64,000 nucleotides of DNA from assembly GCA_963702535.1 (NCBI GenBank), contig CAVPDG010000018.1, forward strand, positions 129,969 to 193,968. Reading direction: 5' to 3'. This stretch comes from CAVPDG01 sp963702535 (lineage in GTDB: Bacteria > Chloroflexota > Anaerolineae > Anaerolineales > UBA4823). Positions 27,547 through 37,417 of this stretch are shown here, piece by piece. Every line of letters starts with the position of its first letter. Position 1 is the stretch's first letter. Below the pieces are notes generated by a model. That model ran no database searches. It saw nothing but the letters and a program-made list of their open reading frames with translations, and was not told the DNA's origin. Position numbers and translations under genes: made by a program.

Positions 27547-27555
27547 GGCGCTCCC

Positions 27556-28773
27556 GTGAGCCTGACGCTGCTCTTCGACCTGGATGATACCCTGCTGGAA
27601 AACTCGATGGCGGAGTTCCTGCCCGCCTACCTGCAGAAGATATCGGATTACCTGGCTGACAGGGTAGAACCCGCTACCATGATCCAGGCCCTGCTGGCAG
27701 GCACCAACGCCATGCTGGTCAACCAGAATCCGGATTGCTCCCTGGCGGACATCTTCTACCCGATCTTCTACCAGATGATCCGGCAGCAGCCACAGGCGAT
27801 CAACCCGGCGATCGAGCGCTTTTACCGCGACATCTTTCCGCAGCTCAAAAGCCTTAGCCGCCCCATGCCCCAGGCTGTGCGCATGGTTGAGGCTGCCTTT
27901 GCCCGCGGCTACACGGTTGCCATCGCCACCGCGCCTCTGTTCCCGCGCCAGGCGATCTTGCAACGGCTGAGCTGGGCAGGTTTCAATCCAGAGCGGCATC
28001 CTTTCGCCCTGATCCCATCAATCGATGATTTCCACTTCGCCAAGCCGAATCCGGCTTACCTGGCAGAGCTGCTGGCAATGCTGGGCTGGCCTGAAGATGG
28101 CGCCTTGATGGTGGGCAACGACCCGAGGGACGACCTTCGCGCCGCATACGGACTGGGGTTGCCCAGTTACTGGATGCGCAAAGATGGCTATCCGCCTCCG
28201 GGCGAGGGTGAACAACCCAGCGGAGCTGGCTTACACGATGATCTGCTCCCCTGGCTGGACTCCACCCCGCCAGAGAAGCTGCAGATTGAGTATCACAAAC
28301 CGAGCGCGCTGCTGGCGATCCTGCGCTCGACGCCGGCTGCGTTAAGCACCCTGAGCCGGGGGCTTTCTGGCGACATCTGGACTCAAAGACCTGCCCCAAC
28401 CGAATGGAGCCTGGCGGAGATCACCTGCCATTTACGGGATGTGGACGCCGAGGTGAACCTGCCACGCCTGGAGAAGGTATCCCGGCAAACCAATCCCTTC
28501 CTGCCCGGCGTCGATAGCGACCGCTGGGCAGAGGAACGCAACTACATCCAACAAGATGGAAAAGCCGCGCTGCAAAGCTTCATCGGGGAGCGGATCAGGC
28601 TCATCAGCCTGCTTGAAAACCTATCCGCTGAAGACTGGCATCGTCCAGCGCGGCACGCCATCTTCGGTCCCAGCACACTGCAAGAGCTGGTCGGCTTTAT
28701 CGTCGGGCACGACCGGCTACATGTGCGCCAGGCGCATGCAGTGATCCAGCCCGTTCTACAGCCTGCCTGGTAG
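27556..28773 (+). CDS. HAD-like hydrolase fused to DinB-like domain
   Basis: A 405-residue protein with a GTG start. Residues 1-230 are a HAD phosphatase: LLFDLDDTLL (nucleophile and acid-base Asp), the ATAP motif II, and VGNDPRDDL motif IV. Residues 245-405 form a four-helix DinB_2-type domain: EWSLAEITCHLRDVDAE near the middle and GHDRLHVRQAH near the end carry histidines that bind metal in this superfamily. HAD part: small phosphoesters. DinB-like part: often thiol-dependent transferases. The joint substrate is unknown. Confidence 0.8.
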   Translation: MSLTLLFDLDDTLLENSMAEFLPAYLQKISDYLADRVEPATMIQALLAGTNAMLVNQNPDCSLADIFYPIFYQMIRQQPQAINPAIERFYRDIFPQLKSLSRPMPQAVRMVEAAFARGYTVAIATAPLFPRQAILQRLSWAGFNPERHPFALIPSIDDFHFAKPNPAYLAELLAMLGWPEDGALMVGNDPRDDLRAAYGLGLPSYWMRKDGYPPPGEGEQPSGAGLHDDLLPWLDSTPPEKLQIEYHKPSALLAILRSTPAALSTLSRGLSGDIWTQRPAPTEWSLAEITCHLRDVDAEVNLPRLEKVSRQTNPFLPGVDSDRWAEERNYIQQDGKAALQSFIGERIRLISLLENLSAEDWHRPARHAIFGPSTLQELVGFIVGHDRLHVRQAHAVIQPVLQPAW

Positions 28774-28836
28774 CCTGACAGGACTCGCCAGATAGTTTAT
28801 CCGATATAAAACATCTAATTTCGGCGCTTATTCTGG

Positions 28837-28842
28837 TACAAT
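28837..28842 (+). promoter_or_regulatory. Extended -10 promoter of fabF-fabH
   Basis: TGGTACAAT at 28834-28842, about 105 bases upstream of the fabF GTG start. Confidence 0.5.
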
Positions 28843-28854
28843 GCAGCGCATCTA

Positions 28855-28895
28855 TGCCGGCGTGGCAGTGTTATAACTGCCATCAACGGCATTTT
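28855..28895 (+). promoter_or_regulatory. Stem-loop in the fabF leader, attenuator-like
   Basis: An inner stem TGGCAGT / ACTGCCA (28863-28882) is nested in an outer stem TGCCG / CGGCA (28855-28891), followed by TTTT. It lies between the promoter and fabF and could act as a weak terminator or attenuator. Confidence 0.4.
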
Positions 28896-28945
28896 AGGTT
28901 TGCGAACAGGGCTTATTGTGGCAGCACCCTGGTCAGGAGGCAACG

Positions 28946-30224
28946 GTGAGGAAGCGAGTTGTTGTCACGGGTTTGGGATGTATCAGCCCATTGGGGAACG
29001 ATGTGCCCACACTGTGGGATAACCTTCTCAAGGGAAAGTCTGGCGTTGACCGGATCACCCATTACGATACGAGCGAGCATAAATGTAAAATAGCAGCCGA
29101 GGTCAAGGGATTCGACCCCGCCGCTCTGTTCGGCAGCCGCGAGGCGCGGCGCATGGGATCGCGTTACCCAGTTTGCCCTGGTGGCTACCCTGCAAGCCGT
29201 ACAGCAGTCTGGACTGCAAATCAACGATGCCAACCGCGACCGGATTGGCGTTGTGATCGGCTCGGGCATTGGGGGCTTGAGCACGCTTTACGAGCAGATG
29301 CTGGTCTTTAGCGAGCGCGGTCCTAGCCGGGTGAGCCCGTTCCTCGTCCCGATGATGCTTCCGGATTCCAGCGCCGGAATGGTAGCCATCCAGCTTGGGG
29401 TGCGCGGTCCCAATATGGCAGTGGTGACGGCTTGCGCCACAGGCACCAACGCCGTCGGAGAAGCAGCAGAAGTGATCCGGCGGGGCCAGGCAGATGTAGT
29501 CCTGGCAGGCGGAAGCGAGGCTGCCATCATCCCCATCGCCATGGCTGGACTCAGCGTCATGACCGCCCTCTCATCTCGCAATGACGATCCGCAGGGCGCA
29601 TCACGTCCTTTCGACCTGATGCGGGATGGCTTCGTCATGGGAGAAGGCGCGGCAATCCTCGTGCTAGAATCCCTGGAACACGCCCAGGCGCGGGACGCTC
29701 AGGTCCTGGCGGAGGTCCGCGGGTACGGCTCCACCAATGACGCTTACCACATCTCCGCGCCAGCTGAAAACGGCGCCGGAGCGATGCGCTGCATCCGCAT
29801 GGCGCTGGATGACGCCGGCCTGGATGATCAGGATATCGACTACATCAACGCCCACGGGACCAGCACGCCGCTGAACGATAAAAGTGAGACCGCAGCCATT
29901 AAAGCCGTGTTCGCAGAGCAGGCGTACAAGATCCCGATCTCCTCCACCAAGTCGATGACCGGTCACCTGCTGGGGGCGTCGGGCGCGGTGGAAGCGCTGG
30001 TGTGCGTCAAGGTGCTGCAAGAGCATCTCCTGCCACCGACGATCAATTATCAGACCCCTGATCCTGACTGCGACCTGGATTACGTGCCGAATACAGCCCG
30101 GGCTGTTCCAGTCCGTCACGCCATGTCCAATTCGTTCGGTTTTGGCGGTCACAATGCCACCCTCATCCTGAGCAAGCTCAACGCTCCGGGCAGAACACAA
30201 ACCACTCCGGAGGGGCAAGTATGA
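28946..30224 (+). CDS. fabF: 3-oxoacyl-ACP synthase II (frameshift near 29157)
   Basis: About 425 residues when joined. The GTG at 28946 has AGGAGG 5 bases upstream and gives RKRVVVTGLGCISPLGN. One extra G near 29155-29157 breaks the frame in RRMDR; the second frame holds QFALVATLQAV onward. Active-site residues are present: Cys in VTACATGTN, His in NAHGTSTPLND, Lys in STKSMTG, and His in TGHLLGASGA. It elongates acyl-ACP in fatty acid synthesis. Its end overlaps fabH by 4 bases. Confidence 0.93.
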
Positions 30225-31327
30225 GCCCTTACGCCCACATCACCGGATGGGGGATGAGCGTACCGGAAAAAGTCCTGACCAACGAAGAGCTGACCAAAGT
30301 GATCGATACCGACGATGCCTGGATCGTCGAGCGCACCGGCATCCGCGAGCGCCGGATCGCTTCGCCTCAAGACACATCCGCTTCCCTGGCAACCGAGGCA
30401 GCCTTACAAGCCTTGAACGTCGCTAACATCAAGCCCAATGAGATCGACCTGATCATCGTCTCGACCTCGTCACCAGAGCACATCTTCCCCGCTACCGCCT
30501 GCCTGGTGCAAGACCGCCTGGGCGCCAATAAAGCCGGGGCGTTCGACCTATCGGCAGCCTGCTCTGGCTTCATTTACGCCCTTAATCTCGCCACATCCGC
30601 CATCCAGAGCCAATCGATCAAGACGGCGCTGGTCATCGGCACCGAAACGCTGTCGCGCCTGGTCAATTGGAAAGACCGGGGCACCTGCATCTTGTTCGGT
30701 GATGGCGCGGGCGCCTTTGTCTTGCAAGCGGGGGAGGAGCCGGGTGGAGTGCTTTCTGCCGTCATGCGCTCCGATGGCTCGGGAGGCGACGCCCTCTCGC
30801 TGCCCGCCGGAGGGAGCCGCCTGCCAGCCAGCATGGCTACCGTGGCAGAAGGGCAGCACTATATTCATATGAACGGGCGTGAGGTATACCGCTTCGCCAC
30901 CCGGGTGATGTCGCAAGCCACCCTGGAAGCCGTTGAGAAAGCCAATCTCAAGATCGAAGATATCAACCTGATCATTCCCCATCAAGCTAACCAGCGCATC
31001 ATCGAAGCGGCTGCCCGCAACCTGAATTTCCCCATGGAGCGAGTGGTGGTTAATGTCGACCGCTATGGCAACACCTCCACAGCGTCCATACCCATCGCAA
31101 CCGTAGAAGCCATTAAGGAAGGTCGCCTGCATCCCGGTGACCGGGTGGTCTTTGTAGGCTTTGGCGCCGGGCTGACCTGGGGTGCGGCGGTTGCATTGTG
31201 GAGCGGACCCTTCGCCGGCAAGCGCAAAGTCCGCCCGGTGAGCTACCGCATCTGGGCGAGAATACGCTCCTTCCTGCGCCGCCTGGTGCGGCATGTCGAG
31301 GGTCTGATCTGGGGCAGGTATACGTAG
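30221..31327 (+). CDS. fabH: 3-oxoacyl-ACP synthase III
   Basis: A 368-residue thiolase-fold enzyme that starts fatty acid chains by condensing acyl-CoA with malonyl-ACP. The catalytic triad is visible: Cys in AACSGFIYAL, His in IPHQANQRI, Asn in GNTSTASIP. The first ~325 residues are normal. The last 40 (RKVRPVSYRI...WGRYT) are a basic, amphipathic extension not usual for FabH and may touch the membrane. An ATGA overlap with fabF shows coupling. Confidence 0.93.
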   Translation: MSPYAHITGWGMSVPEKVLTNEELTKVIDTDDAWIVERTGIRERRIASPQDTSASLATEAALQALNVANIKPNEIDLIIVSTSSPEHIFPATACLVQDRLGANKAGAFDLSAACSGFIYALNLATSAIQSQSIKTALVIGTETLSRLVNWKDRGTCILFGDGAGAFVLQAGEEPGGVLSAVMRSDGSGGDALSLPAGGSRLPASMATVAEGQHYIHMNGREVYRFATRVMSQATLEAVEKANLKIEDINLIIPHQANQRIIEAAARNLNFPMERVVVNVDRYGNTSTASIPIATVEAIKEGRLHPGDRVVFVGFGAGLTWGAAVALWSGPFAGKRKVRPVSYRIWARIRSFLRRLVRHVEGLIWGRYT

Positions 31328-31455
31328 CGCTCGCACAGGGTATTACCGCGATACGTCGTACAATTCGGCTATTTTTACCCCAAATTGTATGTTAGAAAGG
31401 CGTTAGAAAACCGCCGATTCTGGCAACGCGTCTACCAGGCATGGCGACAGGTTGG

Positions 31456-31461
31456 TATAAT
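31456..31461 (+). promoter_or_regulatory. Extended -10 promoter of ftsH
   Basis: TTGGTATAAT at 31452-31461, a perfect extended -10, 41 bases upstream of the ftsH GTG. No strong -35. Confidence 0.6.
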
Positions 31462-31501
31462 CAGCTTAGAATTTCTGTTTTTGTGATTTTTGGAGGCGTA
31501 A

Positions 31502-33365
31502 GTGAATCCAACTCGCAACCGATCTACGATTATCTACCTGCTGTTGTTTGTTGTCATTATCATCATGGTAGTTTACAACTTCCAGCAGTCGGCTACCAGC
31601 AAGGAAGTATTGCCCATCAACCAGGTTGCCTCTGATGTTAAGAGCGGGCTGATTTCACGCATTTTAGAGAATGACAACGAGATCACATTGATCTATGCGG
31701 ATGGTCCAGAGCGCAAATCGAATATCGAAAGCTCAAGCACCCTGGTTGACCAGCTGCTTGCCCTGGGTGTGACCAGCCAGGAGCTCAGTCCAGACAAGAT
31801 CAATATCGAGATCAAGCCCCCCAGCGCCTGGCTGGGGATCGCCACTGCCCTCGGCTATCTCTTGCCGTTTGTGATCCTGGCAGGCGTCTTCTGGTTTGTT
31901 TTCCGCCAGGCGCAAGGTAGCAATAACGCCGCTCTCTCCTTTGGAAAATCGCGGGCGCGCATGTTCACCGGCGACCAGCCCACGGTCACTTTCCAGGACG
32001 TGGCTGGGGTGGAAGAAGCCAAGGAGGAGCTACAGGAAGTGGTTGAATTCCTGCGCGAGCCCGAAAAATTCATCTCGCTCGGGGCGCGCATTCCCAAGGG
32101 CGTGCTGCTGGTGGGTCCTCCCGGCACCGGAAAGACCCTGCTGGCAAAAGCGGTTTCCGGTGAAGCCGGCGTGCCCTTCTTCTCCATCTCTGGCTCCGAG
32201 TTCGTCGAGATGTTCGTAGGCGTCGGCGCCAGCCGCGTGCGCGACCTGTTCGACCAGGCAAAGCGCCATTCGCCCTGCATCGTCTTCGTCGATGAGATCG
32301 ACGCCGTGGGCCGGCAGCGCGGCGCCGGGCTGGGCGGCAGCCACGACGAGCGCGAGCAGACCCTCAACCAGATGCTGGTCGAGATGGACGGCTTCGACAC
32401 GGATACGAACGTGATCATCGTCGCCGCCACCAACCGCCCGGACATCCTGGACCCCGCCCTGCTGCGCCCGGGTCGTTTCGACCGGCGCGTCGTGCTCGAC
32501 CGGCCCGATATGCGCGGCCGGGAAGCTATCCTGCAGGTGCACATCAAAGGCAAGCCGCTCGCCCCCGAGGTTGACCTGGGCGTGCTGGCTCGCTCTACGC
32601 CCGGCTTTGTCGGCGCCGACCTGGAAAACCTGGTGAACGAGGCCGCCATCCTGGCTGCCCGCCGCAACAAGAAGACCATCGGTCAGTCTGAGCTGGAAGA
32701 AGCCATCGAGCGCGTGATCGCCGGACCCGAACGCAAGAGCCGCCTGATCAGCGAAGAAGAGAAGCGCATCGTGGCTTACCATGAAGCCGGGCATGCCGTG
32801 GTGATGAATACCCTGCCGGAAGCCGATCCGGTTCACAAAGTCTCCATCATCGCCCGTGGCATGGCAGGCGGCTACACCCTGTCGCTCCCCGAGGAAGATC
32901 GCACTTTGGAATCGCGCAAGGAGCTCATCGCCGCCATGATTGGTTTGCTGGGCGGGCGCGCCGCCGAAGAGCTGGTTTTTGATGACATTACATCCGGCGC
33001 ATCCAATGACCTGGAACGGGTTACGCGCATCGCGCGCGCCATGGTCACCCGCCTGGGCATGAGCGATGCTCTCGGTCCCATGGTGTACGGGCAGAAGGAA
33101 GAACTGATCTTCCTGGGCCGCGAGATCTCCGAGCAACGCGACTATTCAGATGCAGTTGCCAAACAGATCGATGATGAAGTGCGCCGCATCGTAGGCGATG
33201 CATACAAACAGGCAAGGGATATTCTTGTCAAGTACCGTGAAAAACTAGACGCTGGTTGCCAACCGTCTGCTGGAAGTAGAGACGGTAACACGTGAGGAGT
33301 TCGAGAGCATCTTCCCGCCCCCAATCCCCAAGCGCAGCGGCACACCGGTACCCCAGCTGACGTAA
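31502..33365 (+). CDS. ftsH: ATP-dependent zinc metalloprotease FtsH (C-terminal frameshift near 33254)
   Basis: About 620 residues when joined. GTG start behind GGAGG. Two transmembrane helices (about 10-27 and 115-135) flank a short outer domain. The AAA module has GPPGTGKT, IVFVDEIDAVG and the second region of homology; the zinc site is HEAGH with the distal Asp in the TSGASNDLERVT segment. An extra base near 33254 cuts the tail; the other frame continues VANRLLEVETVTREEFE and ends at 33365. FtsH degrades membrane and short-lived cytosolic proteins. Confidence 0.95.
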
Positions 33366-33445
33366 CCCCAGACACAATAACCTGAAACGTAAAATGGGAA
33401 AGCGACACCCATTTTACGTTTCTTGATTTAATCCAGGAGGTTGAT

Positions 33446-34438
33446 ATGGTCGCAGAGTTCAGCCTTCAAGACTACCAGGCGGCACTCTCCGCAGCCGCCT
33501 TCTACCGGGTTACAAGGGCAGGCTACCTGCGCCTGCAGGGCGCCGACCGCCTGGCTTTTCTCCAACGCCAGACGACGAATGACGTCACCCGGCTTGCACC
33601 AGGGCATACGATCCTAACCGTTCTGACCAACCCCGCCGCGCGTATCCTGGATGTGCTGCTCCTGCTCCCTGAACCGGATGACGTAATGGGGATGCTCACG
33701 CTGCCCGGGCTCGCCGGCGAAACGGCGCGCTTTCTGAAGAGCCGCATCTTCTTCAAGGACCAGGTATCCCTGAGCGACGCCAGCCACGACGCTGGCGCAA
33801 ATCGACCTGGTGGGACCCTCTGCCAGGGAAGCGCTTGCCCGCCTGGGTATCCAGCCGCCAGCCGGGGCGGAAATGCTGGTATCCGGGGAGATCGAAGGCG
33901 GGGTCATACGCGCCCTGGGTACGCCGGTCTATGCGCTGCCGGGAATCCGGCTGCTCGTGCCCGCCGCGCAGGTAGATCAGGTAGAGGCTGCCCTCATCCG
34001 CCAGGGCGTGATGCCGCTCACGCAAGCCAGCTACCAGATCCTGCGCGTGGAAAATTGCCTGCCGGGGGTTGAGGCGAGCTGACCGGCGAGTACACCCCGC
34101 TCGAAGTGGGGCTCGAGGCAGCCGTTTCCACCACCAAGGGTTGTTATACCGGGCAGGAGGTCATCGCCCGCCAGCTCAACTTCGATAAAGTGACCCAGCA
34201 CCTGGTGCTCTTACGCCTGCAAGCGCCCGGACAGGCTGTCGAACGCCTGTGGGTGGATGGCAAACCGGTTGGGCTGCTCACCAGCGCTGCCACATCCCCT
34301 CGCTTCGGTCCGCTGGCTCTGGCAGTCATCAAACGACCGTATCACCAACCCGGAACGAGTGTTATCATAGGAGGCGATGGAAAAACCGGCGGCGCTCAGG
34401 CGCAAGTTGCCGCGCTGCCCTTAACCCCTCCAGACTAA
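33446..34438 (+). CDS. ygfZ: YgfZ/GcvT-like folate-binding Fe-S maintenance protein (two frameshifts)
   Basis: Three frames join to about 325 residues. The first (33446 on) has RLAFLQRQTTNDV; a slip near 33785 leads to LAQIDLVGPSAREAL and PGIRLLVP; another near 34070 leads to TGEYTPLEVGLEAAV and the family signature KGCYTGQE with its conserved Cys. YgfZ proteins use tetrahydrofolate and help in Fe-S cluster repair, for example of MiaB. AGGAGG precedes the ATG. Not a true aminomethyltransferase, since the glycine-cleavage partners are absent. Confidence 0.87.
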
Positions 34439-34461
34439 TCAGAACAGGATAACGGACCCCC

Positions 34462-35271
34462 ATGAGCTGTTGCCTGCCATTCGAGAACAAGATCGCCCTG
34501 GTCACCGGCTCGGGAAGGGGTATCGGGCGAGCCATCGCGCTGCACTTGGCCCGCCAGGGCGCCGATATCGCCGTCAATTTCTTCCGCAACCGCTCGAGCG
34601 CTGAAACCACAGCAGAGGAGATCCGCTCGATGGGACGCCGGGCGATCACCGTGCGGGCGAATGTGGGTGACCTGGAGCAGATCGACCGCCTTTTCGCAGA
34701 AGTCGACCGCCAGCTCGGCGGCTTGGATGTGCTGGTTTGCAACGCCGCCTCCGGCTATAACCGCCCCGCAATGCAGCAGAAGCCCAGGGGATGGGAATGG
34801 ACGCTGAATATCAACGCCCGCTCGCTGCTGTTTGCCGCTCAGCGGGCGGCGCCGCTGATGGAGAAGCGCGGCGGAGGGGCGATTGTGAGTATCTCCAGCC
34901 CCGGCGCCGGGCGCGTGCTTCCCGATTACGTCGTCGTCGGCGCCAGCAAGGCTGCCCTGGAAGCCATCACCCGCTATCTGGCGGTGGAGCTTGCGCCTAT
35001 GAACATCGTGGTCAACGCCGTCTCACCGGGAGTGGTGCTCACCGACGCCCTGCGCCACTTCGACCTCATCCGCAAAGATGAGCGCATCATCGAGCGGGCA
35101 ACCGCCCTCTCTCCAGCCGGTCGCCTGGTCACTCCAGAAGATGTGGCGAGCGTGGTCGCTTTCCTGTGTACCCCGGCTGCCAGCATGATCCGCGGCCAGA
35201 CAATCCTGGTCGATGGCGGTTACACGCTGCCAGTAGCTGGCGCAGGTAGAGAAATTGCCGATGGGGAATAG
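34462..35271 (+). CDS. fabL: SDR oxidoreductase, probable FabL-type enoyl-ACP reductase
   Basis: A 269-residue Rossmann enzyme. The cofactor loop is TGSGRGIGRA. Several segments follow B. subtilis FabL closely as I remember it: NAASG followed by RPAM, WTLNINARSLLF, a GGGAIVSISS strand, then VGASKAALEAITRYLAVEL, and TDALRHF. Catalytic Tyr of ordinary SDRs (YxxxK) is replaced by VGASK with a nearby DYV, as in FabL. It would reduce enoyl-ACP with NADPH, fitting fabF/fabH upstream. A 3-oxoacyl reductase role is the alternative. Confidence 0.75.
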   Translation: MSCCLPFENKIALVTGSGRGIGRAIALHLARQGADIAVNFFRNRSSAETTAEEIRSMGRRAITVRANVGDLEQIDRLFAEVDRQLGGLDVLVCNAASGYNRPAMQQKPRGWEWTLNINARSLLFAAQRAAPLMEKRGGGAIVSISSPGAGRVLPDYVVVGASKAALEAITRYLAVELAPMNIVVNAVSPGVVLTDALRHFDLIRKDERIIERATALSPAGRLVTPEDVASVVAFLCTPAASMIRGQTILVDGGYTLPVAGAGREIADGE

Positions 35272-37375
35272 CTACCGGCGCCGGCGGAACATCACCCTGC
35301 TGGCTCTACTCAGCCTGCTGCTCGCCAACCTGCTGGCAGGCTGCACGCCGGGCAGCATCGATTCATTCACCCAATCGATCGACCTGCGCACCTCGCTGTT
35401 CACAATCACCACGAAGAACCCAACGCAAGACGCTCATCCTGGAGCCGCTTCTGCGGAGGGCCAGGAGGCTAGCGGCAGCGAGCAGTTCTTGCTGGTCGAG
35501 GAGCTGGTCATCATCATGCTCTTCGTGGCTGTCCTGGTGGGTCTGGTTGCCCACCGCTTGCGCATCCCCTACACCATCGGACTGGTGCTGGTTGGGCTGC
35601 TGATGACGCTGCGCGGAGCCGTCGAGATCACCATCTCGCCCACGTTGATACTGGGTTTGCTCGTCCCACCCCTCATCTTCGAAGCCGCCTTCCACCTGAA
35701 CTTACGCGACCTGCGGCTGAACCTGGTGCCGATCACCATCCTGGCTGTCCCCGGCGTGCTGCTGACCACCCTCCTGGTTGGAGGCATCGTCGCCCTGGGA
35801 GCCGGGATCGCCTTACCGATCGCCCTGGTGTTCGGCGCCATCGTCTCCGCAACCGACCCCGTCTCTGTGGTGGCGCTGTTCCGCAAGCTGGGCGTCCCCA
35901 AACGCTTGAGCGTACTCTTGGAAGGCGAGAGCCTCTTCAACGATGGAACTGCCATCGTGGTATTCCAATTGGTGTTGACCATCGCCGTTGCCGGGGCTGG
36001 CTCCTTCAACCTGGCGAATGGGCTGATCGATTTCCTGGTCATCGCCGGCGGCGGATTGGTGGTGGGTCTGCTGCTGGGCACGCTGGTCTCCGAGCTGATC
36101 AAGCGCATCGACGATTACCTGATCGAAACCACGCTGACCAGCGTGCTGGCTTTCGGCTCTTTCCTCGTGGCGGAGCTGCTGGGGGTGAGCGGCGTCCTGG
36201 CAGTGGTGGCTGCCGGGCTGGTGAACGGCAATATCGGTCCGCGCGGCATGTCGCCCACCACGCGCATCGTGGTCTTCAATTTCTGGGAGTACGCAGCTTT
36301 CCTGGCGAACACATTCGTCTTCCTGCTCATCGGTCTGCAAATCGACTTGCCTGCCCTCTTCCAATCCTGGCAGCCGATCCTTTGGGCGATCATCGCCATC
36401 TCGATCGCCAGGGCTGTCAGCATCTACGGGTTATCCCGCATCGGGCACAACATCCCGCTCAAGTGGCAGCACGTGCTCTACTGGGGAGGGCTGCGCGGCG
36501 CGATCTCCCTGGCGCTGGCATTAAGCCTGCCCGCTCAGCTCGGCTCTGCCAGCAACCAGATCCAGGTGATGACCTTCGGTGTAGTTTTGTTCACCCTGCT
36601 GGTGCAGGGGCTCACCATGAAGCCCCTGGTGCGCCGGCTGGGGATCATCGAGCGCCGGTCGGAGCAGAAGGAGGAGTACGAGCGGCGCCATGCCCGCGCC
36701 GTAGCCAGCCGCGCCGGGTACGAGCACCTGCAGCGCCGGCACCAGCTCGGTATGCTTTCCGACCATACCTGGCAGCGGATTGCCCCGTTACTGCAAGAGC
36801 GCGCCCGCAGCCTGGCAGGCACGGTGCGGGAAGTGATGGCGGTTGATCCCAGCGTGGAAGCCGATGAGCTGGACACCGCCCGCCGCGAATACTACCGCGC
36901 CCAGCGCAGCGCGGTATCTGCTCTGCTCAAAGACGGGGTGATCAACGATGAAACCTATGGACGCTTGATCGCTGAGATCGACACCGCTATCACCATTCCC
37001 CAAAGCGGGTGGAGCAACCTGCTGAGCAGCTTCGGCGGTGACAACCCAGCCATCGATCGCCTGATGGCAGTGGTTATCCAGGAGCAGGATATCGAGAATG
37101 CGCTCAGCAGCCTGTCCAAGCTCGGCGTGCCTTTCACGCGCCTGCCCAGCTCCGGAGGCTACCTGGGCAGGCGCAATGCAACCCTGTTGATCGGGCTTAC
37201 GCACGGTCAGACGCAGCATGTGGTCGAAGCCCTGAAGCGCAGCTGCCGCAAGCGGGTGGAGTACCTGTCTACCCTGCCGGAAGGGCTGCCCGGAGCGGCT
37301 GCTGCGCCTATCCCGGTGACGGTCGGCGGAGCGACCATCTTCACCTTTGCCGTCGAGCGCTTCGAGACGTTTTAA
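35261..37375 (+). CDS. CPA1-type Na+(K+)/H+ antiporter with C-terminal DarA-like c-di-AMP receptor domain
   Basis: A 704-residue protein from ATG 35261 (11 bases inside fabL). Residues 11-28 look like a lipoprotein signal (LLAGC, Cys28). Residues 85-460 are a 12-helix CPA1 antiporter with ATDPVSVVAL and LLEGESLFNDGTAIV. A helical cytosolic linker (about 470-595) follows. Residues 598-704 match the PII-like c-di-AMP receptor DarA/PstA: AVVIQEQDIENAL, LPSSGGYLGRRNATLLIGL and GGATIFTFAVERF. c-di-AMP controls K+ and osmotic transporters, so this is likely a directly gated antiporter. The ion is not certain. Confidence 0.85.
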   Translation: MGNSYRRRRNITLLALLSLLLANLLAGCTPGSIDSFTQSIDLRTSLFTITTKNPTQDAHPGAASAEGQEASGSEQFLLVEELVIIMLFVAVLVGLVAHRLRIPYTIGLVLVGLLMTLRGAVEITISPTLILGLLVPPLIFEAAFHLNLRDLRLNLVPITILAVPGVLLTTLLVGGIVALGAGIALPIALVFGAIVSATDPVSVVALFRKLGVPKRLSVLLEGESLFNDGTAIVVFQLVLTIAVAGAGSFNLANGLIDFLVIAGGGLVVGLLLGTLVSELIKRIDDYLIETTLTSVLAFGSFLVAELLGVSGVLAVVAAGLVNGNIGPRGMSPTTRIVVFNFWEYAAFLANTFVFLLIGLQIDLPALFQSWQPILWAIIAISIARAVSIYGLSRIGHNIPLKWQHVLYWGGLRGAISLALALSLPAQLGSASNQIQVMTFGVVLFTLLVQGLTMKPLVRRLGIIERRSEQKEEYERRHARAVASRAGYEHLQRRHQLGMLSDHTWQRIAPLLQERARSLAGTVREVMAVDPSVEADELDTARREYYRAQRSAVSALLKDGVINDETYGRLIAEIDTAITIPQSGWSNLLSSFGGDNPAIDRLMAVVIQEQDIENALSSLSKLGVPFTRLPSSGGYLGRRNATLLIGLTHGQTQHVVEALKRSCRKRVEYLSTLPEGLPGAAAAPIPVTVGGATIFTFAVERFETF

Positions 37376-37417
37376 GGTTCTGAGCTAGAATAACCAGGGC
37401 AACGACTGGCGAGCAGC

